The notes beneath the pieces are model-generated. The model searched no databases, was not told the origin of the DNA, and saw only the letters and a program-made list of their open reading frames with translations. The translations under genes and the position numbers were made by a program. From contig NZ_KZ084325.1 in NCBI RefSeq assembly GCF_002093975.1, positions 186,001 to 250,000 of the forward strand: DNA of 64,000 nucleotides. Direction: 5' to 3'. How positions within the stretch are numbered: the first letter of the stretch is position 1; every line of letters starts with the position of its first letter. Below, one piece after another: positions 36,015-45,343 of the stretch. The stretch comes from Thermoactinospora rubra. GTDB taxonomy: Bacteria; Actinomycetota; Actinomycetes; Streptosporangiales; Streptosporangiaceae.

Positions 36015-37301
36015 CTATGCCAGCGCCGGCTCGGGCCTGCGGGCGGGCGCGTCGTCCAGGGACTGCGGCGGCGCGTTGAACACGGCGTCGTCCAGCCGCC
36101 CCTCGGACCTGGCCACGAGCACCGGTACTGTCAGTTGTCCGGCGACGTTGGTCGCGGTCCTGATCATGTCGAGGATCGGGTCGATGGCCAGCAGCAGGCC
36201 CACGCCCTCCAGCGGCAGGCCGAGCGTGCTCAGCGTGAGCGTCAGCATGACGATCGCGCCCGTCAGGCCCGCGGTGGCGGCCGAGCCGACCACGGAGACG
36301 AAGGCGATCAGCAGGTAGTCGCCGAGGCCGAGCGGGACGCCGTAGACCTGCGCCACGAAGATCGCGGCCAGGGCCGGGTAGACCGAGGCGCAGCCGTCCA
36401 TCTTGGTCGTCGCCCCAAGCGGCACGGCGAAGGAGGCGTAGTCGCGGTCGACGCCGTTGCGCTCGGTCGTCACCCGCTGGGTCAGCGGCAGCGTGCCGAC
36501 CGAGGAGCGCGAGACGAAGGCCAGCTCGATGGCGGGCCAGGCGTTGCGGAAGAACCGCACGGGGCTGACGCGCCCCACCACCGCGAGCAGCGTCGGGTAG
36601 ATCACCAGCAGCACGACGAGGCAGCCGATGTAGACGCCCACGCTGAACTTGGCGAGCGGCGCGAGCAGGTCCCAGCCGTAGGTGGCCACCGCCTTGCCGA
36701 TGAGGCCGGCCGTCCCGATGGGGGCCAGGCGGATCACCCACCACAGGGCCTTCTGCACCAGCTCCAGCACCGAGCGGCTCAGGGAGAGGAACGGCTCGGC
36801 CTTCTCGCCGACCGCCATGGCCGCCGCGCCCACGACGACGCCCAGGAACACGATCTGGAGGACTTCCAGCTCGGTGAAGGCCGTGACGACGTTGGCAGGG
36901 ACGATGCCGGTGAGGAAGTCGGCCCAGCCGCCGACGGTCTCGGGCGCCTTGGCGGCGCCGGTGTCGAGGGTGACGCCCCGGCCGGGGTCGAGCAGCAGGC
37001 CGAGGCCGATCGCGAAGGTGACCGACACCAGCGCGGTGGCCGCGAACCACAGCAGGGTCTTGCCGGCCAGCCGGGCCGCGCCGCTGACGTTGCGCAGGTT
37101 GGCCACGCTGACCACGACGGCGGTGAAGACCAGCGGCGGGACGGCGAGCTTGAGCAGCTGGACGAAGATGCTGCCGGCCTGGGTGAGCGTGGCCGACAGC
37201 CACGACAGGTCCCACAGGCGGGCGGCGAAGCCGAGGGCCACGCCGGCGGCGAGGCCCAGCAGCAATTGCAGGGAGAAGCTAAATCTCTTCACGACAAACA
37301 C
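36015..37301 (-). CDS. Dicarboxylate/amino acid:cation symporter (DAACS family)
   Basis: A GltP/DctA-type secondary transporter for C4-dicarboxylates or acidic amino acids, about 428 residues. Eight helices plus re-entrant loops are seen, with family blocks FVSRSSVGTLPLTQ (HP1 serine-rich loop), VPLGATTKMDGCA (TM7, NMDGT-like) and DMIRTATNVAGQ (TM8). The usual NMDGT reads KMDGC here, a change at the cation site. I use GTG 37301 (AAGG ten bases upstream); GTG 37292 is an alternative. Confidence 0.88.
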   Translation of the reverse strand: MFVVKRFSFSLQLLLGLAAGVALGFAARLWDLSWLSATLTQAGSIFVQLLKLAVPPLVFTAVVVSVANLRNVSGAARLAGKTLLWFAATALVSVTFAIGLGLLLDPGRGVTLDTGAAKAPETVGGWADFLTGIVPANVVTAFTELEVLQIVFLGVVVGAAAMAVGEKAEPFLSLSRSVLELVQKALWWVIRLAPIGTAGLIGKAVATYGWDLLAPLAKFSVGVYIGCLVVLLVIYPTLLAVVGRVSPVRFFRNAWPAIELAFVSRSSVGTLPLTQRVTTERNGVDRDYASFAVPLGATTKMDGCASVYPALAAIFVAQVYGVPLGLGDYLLIAFVSVVGSAATAGLTGAIVMLTLTLSTLGLPLEGVGLLLAIDPILDMIRTATNVAGQLTVPVLVARSEGRLDDAVFNAPPQSLDDAPARRPEPALA

Positions 37302-37485
37302 GACAAAGACGCCTTCGGATGACGAGGGAGGGTGAGGTGACTGGAAGAGATTCAGCGACAGAGGGTGGCGCCGGTCGCCCGGCACAGGTCGATGTGCAGC
37401 CGCCCGACGAGCCGCACAGGTGTCACGGAGTACCTCACGGGCAGCTACAACACGCCCCCGATAGGCGGCTATTTCGTGAATCGGG

Positions 37486-38526
37486 TCACATGGTCAGCTC
37501 GCGGACCTTCTCGATGAGCCGCACGCGCTGCTCGTGGGTGGGCGCCAGCGGGGTGACGTTGAGCGTGGTCACGCCGGACTCGCGCATGGCCTGGAGGCGG
37601 TCGCGGACGAACCCCTCCGAGCCGATCAGCGACATGCCCTCGATGAGCTCGCGCGGCACCAGGGCGGCGGCCTCGTCCTTCCGGCCCGCCAGGTACAGCT
37701 CCTGGATCTGCTCGGCCTCCTTCTCGAAGCCGTAGCGGCGGGCCAGGTCGTTGTAGAAGTTCTTGCCCTTGGCGCCCATGCCGCCGATGTAGAGCGCGGC
37801 CATCGGCCGGCCCAGCTCGACGTACTGCTCCACGTCGTCGCCGATGGCCAGGAACGCCTGCCCGACGATGTCCAGCTCGCCGAGCTCGGGCGCGCGCCGG
37901 GCCTTGCCGGCGGCCAGCGAGGGGCCCCACACGTCGGCGGCCTTCTCCGGCAGGTAGAAGATCGGCTGCCAGGCCTCGGCGATCTCGGCGGCCAGCTCGA
38001 CGTTCTTGGGTCCGATGGCGGCGATGAGGACCGGGATGCGCTCGCGGACGGGGTGGTTGATCAGCTTGAGCGGCTTGCCCAGGCCGGTGCCCTGCTCGGG
38101 CGGGAGCGGCAGCGTGTAGTGCTTGCCCTGGTAGGCCAGGCGCTCGCGCCGCCAGACCTGGCGGCAGATCTCGATGACCTCCCGGGTACGGCCCAGCGGC
38201 GCGGTGTACGGCACGCCGTGGAAGCCCTCGATCACCTGCGGCCCGGAGGCACCCAGGCCGAGGGTGAAGCGGCCGTCGGAGACGTAGTCCAGCCCGGCGG
38301 CGGTCATGGCCAGCAGCGCCGGGGTGCGCGTGTAGATCGGCAGGATGCCGGAGGCGATCTGGAGGCGCTCGGTCCTGGCCGCGATGTAGCCCAGCTGGCT
38401 GACCGCGTCGAAGCTGTAGGCCTCGGCGACGAAAACGATGTCGAGCCCCGCCTTCTCGTAGTCGGCCAGCTCGGCGACGGCCTCCTTGAAGCCGCCGGAG
38501 TAACTGAGCGCCATCCCGATCCGCAT
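37486..38526 (-). CDS. LLM class F420-dependent oxidoreductase
   Basis: A luciferase-like monooxygenase-fold flavin/F420 oxidoreductase of 346 residues: MRIGMALSYSGGFKEAVAE at the start, VAEAYSFDAVSQLGYIAA, ASGILPIYTRTPALLAMTAAGLD and LGLGASGPQVIEGFHG. These match actinobacterial F420-dependent members. The substrate is unknown. The ATG at 38526 has GGAGG eight bases upstream. It is divergent from the exonuclease/endonuclease/phosphatase-family gene with only 67 bases between starts. Confidence 0.88.
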   Translation of the reverse strand: MRIGMALSYSGGFKEAVAELADYEKAGLDIVFVAEAYSFDAVSQLGYIAARTERLQIASGILPIYTRTPALLAMTAAGLDYVSDGRFTLGLGASGPQVIEGFHGVPYTAPLGRTREVIEICRQVWRRERLAYQGKHYTLPLPPEQGTGLGKPLKLINHPVRERIPVLIAAIGPKNVELAAEIAEAWQPIFYLPEKAADVWGPSLAAGKARRAPELGELDIVGQAFLAIGDDVEQYVELGRPMAALYIGGMGAKGKNFYNDLARRYGFEKEAEQIQELYLAGRKDEAAALVPRELIEGMSLIGSEGFVRDRLQAMRESGVTTLNVTPLAPTHEQRVRLIEKVRELTM

Positions 38527-38593
38527 GCCGTAGCCCTCCAAACAGACGAAAGTTCGGTCCCTAGCGTAGCCCATCGCCGCTAACGTAAGCCGC

Positions 38594-39481
38594 GTGCTGA
38601 AACGGGGTGTGATCGTCGTCTCCGTCCTGCTCGCCGCCGGTCTGGCGGGGCACAGCCTGATCCCTCCCCTGGGCGGGGTGACCACGGTGGCCGAGAGCCT
38701 GCTGCCCTGGTTCGGCTGGGCGGTGCCGGTGCTGCTGCTGGCGGCGTTGCTGGCGCGTTCCAAGGGCGCGGCACTGGCCGCGCTGCTGCCGGGCCTGGTG
38801 TGGGCGGTCATGTTCGGGCCGGTCGCGCTGGCCAGCCCGCCGGGCGGCAGGAGCGACCTCAAGGTCGGCACCGTCAACGTCGGCGTGCGCAACAACGCCT
38901 CCGGCCATGCCGTACGCGCCATCGCCCAGGACCTCGACGTGCTCGCCGCGCAGGAGCTCACGCCGGGCGGCCCGGCCGCCAAGCAGCTCAACCAGATGTT
39001 CGAGCACTCCTACACGGTCTCCACCGTGGGCCTGTGGAGCCGCTTCCCGATCACCGACCGCAAGCCCATCGACCCCGGCCTGGGCTGGAAGCGCGCCCTG
39101 CGCGCCGTCCTGAAGACCCCCAAGGGCGAGGTCACCGTCTACGTCGTGCACCTGGGCTCGGCCCGCCCCGGGGACACCGCGCTGCGCGACAGGTCGCTGT
39201 CCGCCGTGCGCAAGCTGGTCGACGCCGACCCCAGCGAGCGGATCCTGCTGCTGGGCGACCTCAACACCGCCTCCACCGACCGGGGGCTGCGCGGGCTGGC
39301 CCCGCCCCTGCTCGACGCGCAGCGCGAGGCGGGCGACGGGTTCGGCTTCACCTGGCCCTCGTCGTTCCCGGTCACCCGGCCCGACCACATCCTCTACCGG
39401 GGCATGACGGCCACGAGCGCCACGGTCGCGCCCGCCACCGGCAGCGACCACCGCGCCGCCGTGGCCGCGCTGCGGCTGTGA
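38594..39481 (+). CDS. Membrane-anchored endonuclease/exonuclease/phosphatase family protein
   Basis: A 295-residue protein with two or three N-terminal hydrophobic helices (about residues 4-75) and an extracytoplasmic EEP domain. Metal and catalytic residues are visible in VGTVNVG, AAQELT, SRFPI, LLGDLNTAS and TGSDHRA. The EEP fold covers nucleases, phosphatases and sphingomyelinases; the secreted, membrane-tethered layout is common in actinomycetes. GTG start. Its stop abuts the stop of the convergent mocA-like gene with no spacing. Confidence 0.85.
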   Translation: MLKRGVIVVSVLLAAGLAGHSLIPPLGGVTTVAESLLPWFGWAVPVLLLAALLARSKGAALAALLPGLVWAVMFGPVALASPPGGRSDLKVGTVNVGVRNNASGHAVRAIAQDLDVLAAQELTPGGPAAKQLNQMFEHSYTVSTVGLWSRFPITDRKPIDPGLGWKRALRAVLKTPKGEVTVYVVHLGSARPGDTALRDRSLSAVRKLVDADPSERILLLGDLNTASTDRGLRGLAPPLLDAQREAGDGFGFTWPSSFPVTRPDHILYRGMTATSATVAPATGSDHRAAVAALRL

Positions 39482-40045
39482 TCAGCGGGAGGGGTGGAGG
39501 TGGGTCAGGTCCTCCGGGACGTCGATGTCGCGCGGGTCGCCCGGCACCTCCACCTCGGTCACCAGCTCGGGGCGGGCCTGGAAGAACGCCCTCGCGCCCA
39601 CGTCCCCCACGGCGTGCCGCGCGACCTCCTCGAAGTGCTCGCGGGCGATCAGCACCGGGTTGCGGCGGCGCCCGCCGTACGTCGCCACGGCCACGCTCGC
39701 GCCGCTGTCGATGAGCATCCGCACGGCGCGCGGCTGCACGAACGGCTGGTCCACCAGGGCGACGACCACGGCCTGCGCGTGGGGCGGCAGCGCGGCCAGG
39801 CCCACCCGCAGCGAGGAGCCCATGCCCGTGCGCCAGTCGGGGTTGGGGACCACGATCGCGCCGCTCACCTGCGGCATGGCCGCGCCCAGCACCACCACCA
39901 CCGGATGGCAGCCGCCCTCCTCCAGGACGCGCACGCCCCGGTCGACCAGCCGCTCGCCCTCGTGCTCCAGCACCGCCTTGGGCGTGCCCAGGCGGGTCCC
40001 CGCTCCAGCGGCCAGCAGCAGCCCGGCCACGCTCGATCGCTTCAT
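39482..40045 (-). CDS. MocA/MobA-like nucleotidyltransferase
   Basis: A 187-residue NTP transferase: LLLAAGAGTRLGTPKAVLEHEG binds the nucleotide, ALVDQPFVQP holds the metal aspartate, and NPVLIAREHF follows. The family makes molybdopterin cytosine or guanine dinucleotide. Together with xdhC and coxDE relatives upstream in the same run of genes, a role in the cytosine dinucleotide cofactor of a molybdenum hydroxylase is the best guess. ATG 40045 overlaps the permease stop (ATGA), tying it to the ABC genes. Confidence 0.87.
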   Translation of the reverse strand: MKRSSVAGLLLAAGAGTRLGTPKAVLEHEGERLVDRGVRVLEEGGCHPVVVVLGAAMPQVSGAIVVPNPDWRTGMGSSLRVGLAALPPHAQAVVVALVDQPFVQPRAVRMLIDSGASVAVATYGGRRRNPVLIAREHFEEVARHAVGDVGARAFFQARPELVTEVEVPGDPRDIDVPEDLTHLHPSR

Positions 40046-40866
40046 GCCTTTACTGCTCCCATCGTGAACCCGGTGATAAACCGGTCGAGGAACAGGTTGA
40101 ACACCAGCGCGATCGGGACGGCGACCAGCACCGAGGCCGCCTGGAGCGACTGCCAGTAGAAGACGTCGCCGCGGATCAGCTCGGTGGGCACGCCGGTGCT
40201 GACGACCTTCTCGGCGGTGGGCGAGACGAACGCGAGCGCGTAGATGAACTCGCTGGCCGTCAGCGTGAAGGCGAAGACCACCACGGCCACGATCCCGGGG
40301 AAAGCCAGCGGGATCACCGTGCGCACGAACGCGCCGAGCCGGCTGTGCCCGTCGACCATGGCCTGCTCCTCGACGTCCTTGGGGATGGCCTTGAGGAAGC
40401 CCATGAGCAGCCAGACCGACACCGGGATCGTCATCGTCGGATACACCAGCACCAGCGACCAGGTGGAGTCCTGCAGGCCCAGGGCGACGACCATCCGGGA
40501 CAGGCTCAGGAACAGCAGCGACGGCGGGATGAGGTAGATCATGAAGATGGTCACGGCCATCCATCCCGCCCACGGCCGCTCCAGCCGGGCCAGGGCGTAG
40601 GCGGCGGGCAGCGCGAAGGCGAGCGTGATGAGCACCACGAGGCCGCCCACCCACAGCGTGTTCCACACGAACGTCAGGTAGGCGGTGTCGGTGAACAGGT
40701 AGCGCACGTGGTCGGCCGTGGGCGCCGGGTCGAACCAGAACGGGTTGTGCGTGGTGTCGACCAGGTCCCTGTTGAGCTTGAACATCGTGATCATGCTCCA
40801 CAGGAACGGCCCTGCGCACAGCAGGGCGCACAGGACGGCGGCCGCGTAGAGAGCCAGGCGTCTCAT
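40042..40866 (-). CDS. ABC transporter permease, MalG type
   Basis: Carbohydrate-type inner-membrane permease of 274 residues with six helices and the EAA loop EEQAMVDGHSRLGAFVRTVI that contacts the ATPase. It ends in the MalG-like FLDRFITGFTMGAVKA. Overlaps by four bases with the genes on both sides (ATGA). Confidence 0.92.
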   Translation of the reverse strand: MRRLALYAAAVLCALLCAGPFLWSMITMFKLNRDLVDTTHNPFWFDPAPTADHVRYLFTDTAYLTFVWNTLWVGGLVVLITLAFALPAAYALARLERPWAGWMAVTIFMIYLIPPSLLFLSLSRMVVALGLQDSTWSLVLVYPTMTIPVSVWLLMGFLKAIPKDVEEQAMVDGHSRLGAFVRTVIPLAFPGIVAVVVFAFTLTASEFIYALAFVSPTAEKVVSTGVPTELIRGDVFYWQSLQAASVLVAVPIALVFNLFLDRFITGFTMGAVKA

Positions 40867-41762
40867 GTGACCTCCATCCGGCGTACGGCGCGCAGGATCG
40901 CGATCGCGGCGGCCAGCAGCAGCGGGAAGAGGAACAGCGCGATCGAGGCGCCCTGGGCCACGTCGCCGCCGCTGATGCCGCGGATGTAGGCCCAGCTCGC
41001 CAGGACCTCCGAGGAGTGGGTGGCGCCGCCCCTGGTGAGCACGTACACGACCGTCATATCGGTAAATGTCAGGATCGCGCCGAAGAGGGCCGCCACGGCG
41101 ATCACCGGAAGCGTCAGCGGGATGGTCACCTCGAACATCCGCCGCCAGAACCCCGCCCCGTCCATCCTGGCCGCCTCCTCGATCTCCCTCGGGATGGCGA
41201 CCAGGCCGGCCATGACGATGACGGCGGCGAGCGGGGTCAGGCGCCAGACGTGGACGGCGATCACGGAGACCATCTCCAGGGTCGGCTCGCCGAGCCAGTT
41301 GAGGTTGCCCTCGATGAGGCCGATCCTGCGCAGCACCCAGTCGATCGGGGAGTAGATGGAGTCCAGCAGCCACAGCCAGGCGACCGCGCTCAGCGCGACG
41401 GGGGTGGTCCACGGCAGCAGGACGAGGAAGCGGATCAGCCACTTGCCCCTGAAGTCGGCGACGAGGATGTTGGCCAGGATCTTGCCGAAGACGACGATGA
41501 GCAGCATCGAGACGGCGGTGAACAGGAAGGTGTTGCCCAGGGCGCGCCAGAACACCGGGTCGTCGAAGTTCCTGGCGAAGTTGGCCCACCCGGCCCAGTC
41601 GAAGCTCGGGTCGCCCACGGTGACGTCGGAGAACGCCAGCGCGACGGCCAGCGCGAACGGCACGGCCACGAGGGCCAGGATGTAGATCACCGACGGCAGC
41701 ATGAACAGCCAGGCGAGCGCGCCCTCCCGGTCGGCCAGGGTGCGCCTGGCTCCCCCGGTCAT
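40863..41762 (-). CDS. ABC transporter permease, MalF/UgpA type
   Basis: First permease of the importer, 299 residues, six helices, EAA loop EIEEAARMDGAGFWRRMFEV. The N-terminus (MTGGARRTLADREGALAWLFMLPSV) is typical of CUT1 sugar permeases. ATG 41762 overlaps the ATPase stop. Confidence 0.92.
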   Translation of the reverse strand: MTGGARRTLADREGALAWLFMLPSVIYILALVAVPFALAVALAFSDVTVGDPSFDWAGWANFARNFDDPVFWRALGNTFLFTAVSMLLIVVFGKILANILVADFRGKWLIRFLVLLPWTTPVALSAVAWLWLLDSIYSPIDWVLRRIGLIEGNLNWLGEPTLEMVSVIAVHVWRLTPLAAVIVMAGLVAIPREIEEAARMDGAGFWRRMFEVTIPLTLPVIAVAALFGAILTFTDMTVVYVLTRGGATHSSEVLASWAYIRGISGGDVAQGASIALFLFPLLLAAAIAILRAVRRMEVT

Positions 41763-42778
41763 GGCGGGTCCGTCCGGCGGCCCGTGGCGGCGTCGAAGTA
41801 GCGCAGCTTCTCGCCCCGGATGGAGAAGTCGTAGGTGCGCCCCGGCTCGATGGGGGTCAGGACGGTGGCGGGCAGGCGCGCGATGACGCGGGTCGGCTCC
41901 CCCAGGCCGGTGGCGGTGCCGTACACGTGCCGGTCCCCCGACAGGTACTCGATCCGGTCGACGTCGAGCTTGAGCGTCACCCGGTCCTCGGCGCCGAGCT
42001 CCAAGGGCAGCAGGTGCTCGGGGCGGAAGCCGACCAGGCGGCCGTCGCGCGGCACGAGGTTCATGGGCGGCGAGCCGATGAAGGTGGCCACGAAGGTGTC
42101 GGCCGGGTCGTCGTAGACCTCGATGGGCCGCCCGATCTGCCGGAGCGTGCCGGACTCCAGGACCGCGATGCGGTCGCCCAGCCCCATGGCCTCGGTCTGG
42201 TCGTGGGTGACGTAGATGGTGGTCGTCCCGATCTCCTGCTGGAAGCGCTTGAGCTCGTCGCGGGCCGAGGCGCGCAGCTTGGCGTCGAGGTTGGACAGCG
42301 GCTCGTCGAGCAGGAACACGCGCGGCTGGCGGACCAGGGCGCGGGCGAGCGCGACCCGCTGCCGCTCCCCGCCCGACAGCTGCCGCGGCTTGCGGTCCAG
42401 CAGGTGCTCGATGCCGAGGAGCCCGGCCGCCCAGCGGGCGCGTTCCTCGCGCGCCCGCTTGTCCATCCCCTCGGCCTTGAGCGGGAAGACGATGTTGGCC
42501 AGGACCGTCTTGTGCGGGTACAGCGCGTAGGACTGGAACACCATGGCGATCTTGCGGGCGCGCGGCGGCAGGTCGTTGACCACCTGGTCGCCGATGAGCA
42601 CCTGGCCCGAGGTCGGCTGCTCCAGCCCCGCGATGGTGCGCAGCAGGGTGGTCTTGCCGCAGCCGCTGGGCCCGAGCAGCACCAGGTACTCGCCGTCGGC
42701 GCTGCGCAGCGAGACCCCGTCCACCGCGCGCACCTTGTCGTAGTGCTTGACGAGGTCGCGCACTTCGACTGTACTCAT
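41759..42778 (-). CDS. ABC transporter ATPase, MsmK/UgpC type
   Basis: A 339-residue ATPase with Walker A GPSGCGKTT (residues 37-45), Q-loop FQSYALYPH, signature LSGGERQRVALARAL, Walker B VFLLDEPLSNLDAKLR, H-loop VTHDQTEA, and a C-terminal MalK-like regulatory domain (MNLVPRDGRLVGFRPEHL). CUT1 family ATPases energise sugar, polyol or glycerol-3-phosphate uptake. ATG 42778 is chosen because upstream codons show no conserved sequence. Confidence 0.94.
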   Translation of the reverse strand: MSTVEVRDLVKHYDKVRAVDGVSLRSADGEYLVLLGPSGCGKTTLLRTIAGLEQPTSGQVLIGDQVVNDLPPRARKIAMVFQSYALYPHKTVLANIVFPLKAEGMDKRAREERARWAAGLLGIEHLLDRKPRQLSGGERQRVALARALVRQPRVFLLDEPLSNLDAKLRASARDELKRFQQEIGTTTIYVTHDQTEAMGLGDRIAVLESGTLRQIGRPIEVYDDPADTFVATFIGSPPMNLVPRDGRLVGFRPEHLLPLELGAEDRVTLKLDVDRIEYLSGDRHVYGTATGLGEPTRVIARLPATVLTPIEPGRTYDFSIRGEKLRYFDAATGRRTDPP

Positions 42779-42809
42779 GGCTCCGCTCCGCTCCGCGGCT
42801 CGGGCGCGC

Positions 42810-44198
42810 TCATCCGGCCACCAGGCCGCGCCGGCGCCAGTTGTCGAAGATGCGGCGGACCTCGCGGTCGGCGTCCTGGACGGCCCTGGCCGGGGTCGCC
42901 TCGCCACGCGCCGCCCGCGCCATCATGTTGGGCAGCACGAACGTGCCCAGCACCTCCCCGACGGCCGGGTTGGCCGGGCCCGGGTAGCCGATGTTGACGC
43001 TCCAGTCGACGGCCGTCTTGAGCAGCGACAGCTTGTTCGCCGGCTTCGCGCCGAACGGGTCGTTGTCGAGCCAGCCGTTCAGCTGCGGCACCAGCGACGG
43101 CCAGGCCGGCAGGTCATACAGCCGCGAGTGGTAGGTCACGGCCGCGAAGTTGGCCGTGTAGTGCAGCAGGAACTCCTTGGCCGCGTCCACGTTGCGGGCG
43201 TGCCGCGGGATGATCCAGTTGTACATGACGTGCTGGGCGGCCAGCGCCTTGGCGGGGCCGCGCAACGCCGGGACGAAGAAGATGTCGTCGGCCACCGCCG
43301 GGTTGGCGCTCTGGGCGGTGCGCCAGGCGGAGATCGAGTTGAGGATGTAGGACAGCTTCCCCGCGACCAGGCCCTGGTTGTTGGACGCGGCGTTCCAGGA
43401 GAAGATCTCGTTCGTCATGGTCTCCTTGAACAGGCGGACCATGTACTCCACCGCCGCCACCGCGGCGTCGGACCTGAGCGTCACCTCCTCCTGCTCGTTC
43501 TGCTCGGCGGCGCCGAAGGACCACAGGCAGGCGCGGGCGGCCATGTTGGAGTCGACCTCCTGGGCCATGCCCAGGCCCATCTGGACGTTCTTGCGCCTCT
43601 TGATCTCCGCGCCGCCCCGCAGCAGGTCGTCCCAGGTGGCCGGGCCGTTGGGGAAGCCGGCCTCGCTCCACAGGGACTTGCGGTAGTCGCCGGGGTCGGG
43701 GGACCAGCCGGGCGAGAAGGCGTAGAACTTCTCGGTGTTGGGGTTGAAGGAGGACTTGCGGCACAGGTCCAGCTGCTTGCCCCAGCGGTTGTCGGCCTCC
43801 TTCACCACGTCGGTCAGGTCGTGCACGCCGGGCTCGTACTGCGAGAGCGTGGTGATGTTCTGCAGCAGGTCGTGTCCCTGGCCGGCCTGCATCTCCGCGG
43901 CGATGCGGGCGGGCAGGTCGTTGACGGAGATCTGGTCGACGCGGACGTTGACGCCCGCGCGGCGGCCCCAGTCCTGGACGAACCCCTTGAACCAGGCGTC
44001 GTGGCTGGGGACGAAGTGCGACCACATCAGGATGGTGAGGTCGCCGGAGAGCTTGGAGGTGGGAGGAGCGTAGGTGACCTGGGGACCCCCGGCGGCCTGG
44101 CCGGTCGGCCGGGGCCCCTCGGTCTCGCTGGCGCAGGCGGCCAGCGTCACGGCGGCCGCACCGCCCAGAAATCCTCGCCTGGTCAACTCGGAGGACAT
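42810..44198 (-). CDS. ABC transporter extracellular solute-binding lipoprotein (Tat signal)
   Basis: A 462-residue binding protein. Its N-terminus has twin arginines (LTRRGFLGGAAAVTLAAC) with the lipobox cysteine at residue 22, so export by Tat and lipid anchoring are predicted. The mature part is of the bacterial extracellular solute-binding family 1 type (SGDLTILMWSHFVPSHD, GHDLLQNITTLSQYEPG). The ligand is unknown. The gene lies 57 bases after xdhC, and the ATPase gene follows after about 30. Confidence 0.9.
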   Translation of the reverse strand: MSSELTRRGFLGGAAAVTLAACASETEGPRPTGQAAGGPQVTYAPPTSKLSGDLTILMWSHFVPSHDAWFKGFVQDWGRRAGVNVRVDQISVNDLPARIAAEMQAGQGHDLLQNITTLSQYEPGVHDLTDVVKEADNRWGKQLDLCRKSSFNPNTEKFYAFSPGWSPDPGDYRKSLWSEAGFPNGPATWDDLLRGGAEIKRRKNVQMGLGMAQEVDSNMAARACLWSFGAAEQNEQEEVTLRSDAAVAAVEYMVRLFKETMTNEIFSWNAASNNQGLVAGKLSYILNSISAWRTAQSANPAVADDIFFVPALRGPAKALAAQHVMYNWIIPRHARNVDAAKEFLLHYTANFAAVTYHSRLYDLPAWPSLVPQLNGWLDNDPFGAKPANKLSLLKTAVDWSVNIGYPGPANPAVGEVLGTFVLPNMMARAARGEATPARAVQDADREVRRIFDNWRRRGLVAG

Positions 44199-44254
44199 CT
44201 TTCGACGGTAATCCTCCGGCGACTGTTTGTGTATACGCCGGGTCCGGGACCCGG

Positions 44255-45343
44255 TCAGGGCTCGCCGTGGATGCGTCCGTCGGTGTCGGTCAGCGGCCGG
44301 CCGCTGCCGCCCCAGCGCGTCTGGATGAGCTCGGCGGCGATCGACACGGCCGTCTCCTCGGGGGTGCGGGCGCCGAGGTCCAGCCCGATGGGCGAGCGCA
44401 GGCGGGACAGCTCCTCCTCGCTCAGCCCGGCCTCGCGCAGGCGCTTGAGCCGGTCCTCGTGGGTGCGGCGCGAGCCCATGGCGCCCACGTAGCCGGCCGG
44501 GGTCCGCAGGGCGACCTCCAGCAGCGGCACGTCGAACTTGGGGTCGTGGGTGAGCACGCAGATCGCGGTCCGCTCGTCCACCTTGACCGACGACAGGTAG
44601 TCGTGCGGCCACTTCACCACGACCTCGTCGGCGTCGGGGAAGCGCTTGGCGGTGGCGAAGACCGGCCGGGCGTCGCAGACGGTGACGTGGTAGCCGAGGA
44701 ACTTGCCGATCCGCGCGACCGCGGCGGCGAAGTCGATCGCGCCGAACACCAGCATCCTGGGCGGCGGAGCGAAGGACTGGACGAAAACGGCCAGCTCGTC
44801 CAGGCGGCGCTCGCCCTGCGGGCCGTACCGCCGGACGCCGGTCAGGCCCTGGGCCAGCATGCCGCGCACGTCGTCGTCGACCGCGTCGTCGAGCCGCGGC
44901 ACGCCGAGGGAGCCGCCGGCGCGGTCGGGCCAGACGACGCGGCGCGCGCCGACCCTGCCGGGGCCGGAGATGATCGTGGCGACGGCGACGGGCTCGTGCC
45001 GCCGTACCGACTCGTAGATGTCCCCCATTTCCGGATATGTCTCGATCGAGACGGGTTCGACGAAGACGTCGATGATGCCGCCGCAGGTCAGGCCCACCGC
45101 GAACGCCTCGTCGTCGCTCACGCCGTACCGCTGGAGCACCGGCTCGTCGATCTCGGCGGCCAGCTCGAACACCGCGCCCTCGACGCATCCGCCGGAGACG
45201 CTGCCGACCACCTCGTCCCCGCGCACCGCCATGGCCGCGCCCGGGGGCCGCGGCGCGCTCTTGAAGGTGCTCACCACCGTGGCCAGGCCGAAGCGCAGTC
45301 CGGACCGCCACCACCGCATGATGTCGGGCAGCACGTCACGCAT
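44255..45343 (-). CDS. XdhC/CoxF family molybdenum-enzyme maturation protein
   Basis: A 362-residue XdhC protein: an N-terminal XdhC/CoxI domain with SVSGGCVEGAV, then a Rossmann-like XdhC_C domain with MLVFGAIDFAAAVARIGK, VTVCDARP and YVGAMGSRRTHEDRL. XdhC proteins insert the sulfurated molybdenum cofactor into xanthine-dehydrogenase-type enzymes. Overlaps the coxE-like gene by eight bases. No molybdenum hydroxylase structural gene is present in the window. Confidence 0.9.
   Translation of the reverse strand: MRDVLPDIMRWWRSGLRFGLATVVSTFKSAPRPPGAAMAVRGDEVVGSVSGGCVEGAVFELAAEIDEPVLQRYGVSDDEAFAVGLTCGGIIDVFVEPVSIETYPEMGDIYESVRRHEPVAVATIISGPGRVGARRVVWPDRAGGSLGVPRLDDAVDDDVRGMLAQGLTGVRRYGPQGERRLDELAVFVQSFAPPPRMLVFGAIDFAAAVARIGKFLGYHVTVCDARPVFATAKRFPDADEVVVKWPHDYLSSVKVDERTAICVLTHDPKFDVPLLEVALRTPAGYVGAMGSRRTHEDRLKRLREAGLSEEELSRLRSPIGLDLGARTPEETAVSIAAELIQTRWGGSGRPLTDTDGRIHGEP

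Noticed and set aside
37302..37485. Small gene between the symporter and the LLM oxidoreductase
   Set aside because: No frame with a start, ribosome site and plausible composition was seen; probably a promoter region for the symporter.
42810..45314. One 834-codon protein covering xdhC and the solute-binding gene
   Set aside because: The upstream two thirds is the wrong frame of xdhC; the Tat lipoprotein signal at 44198 marks the true start.
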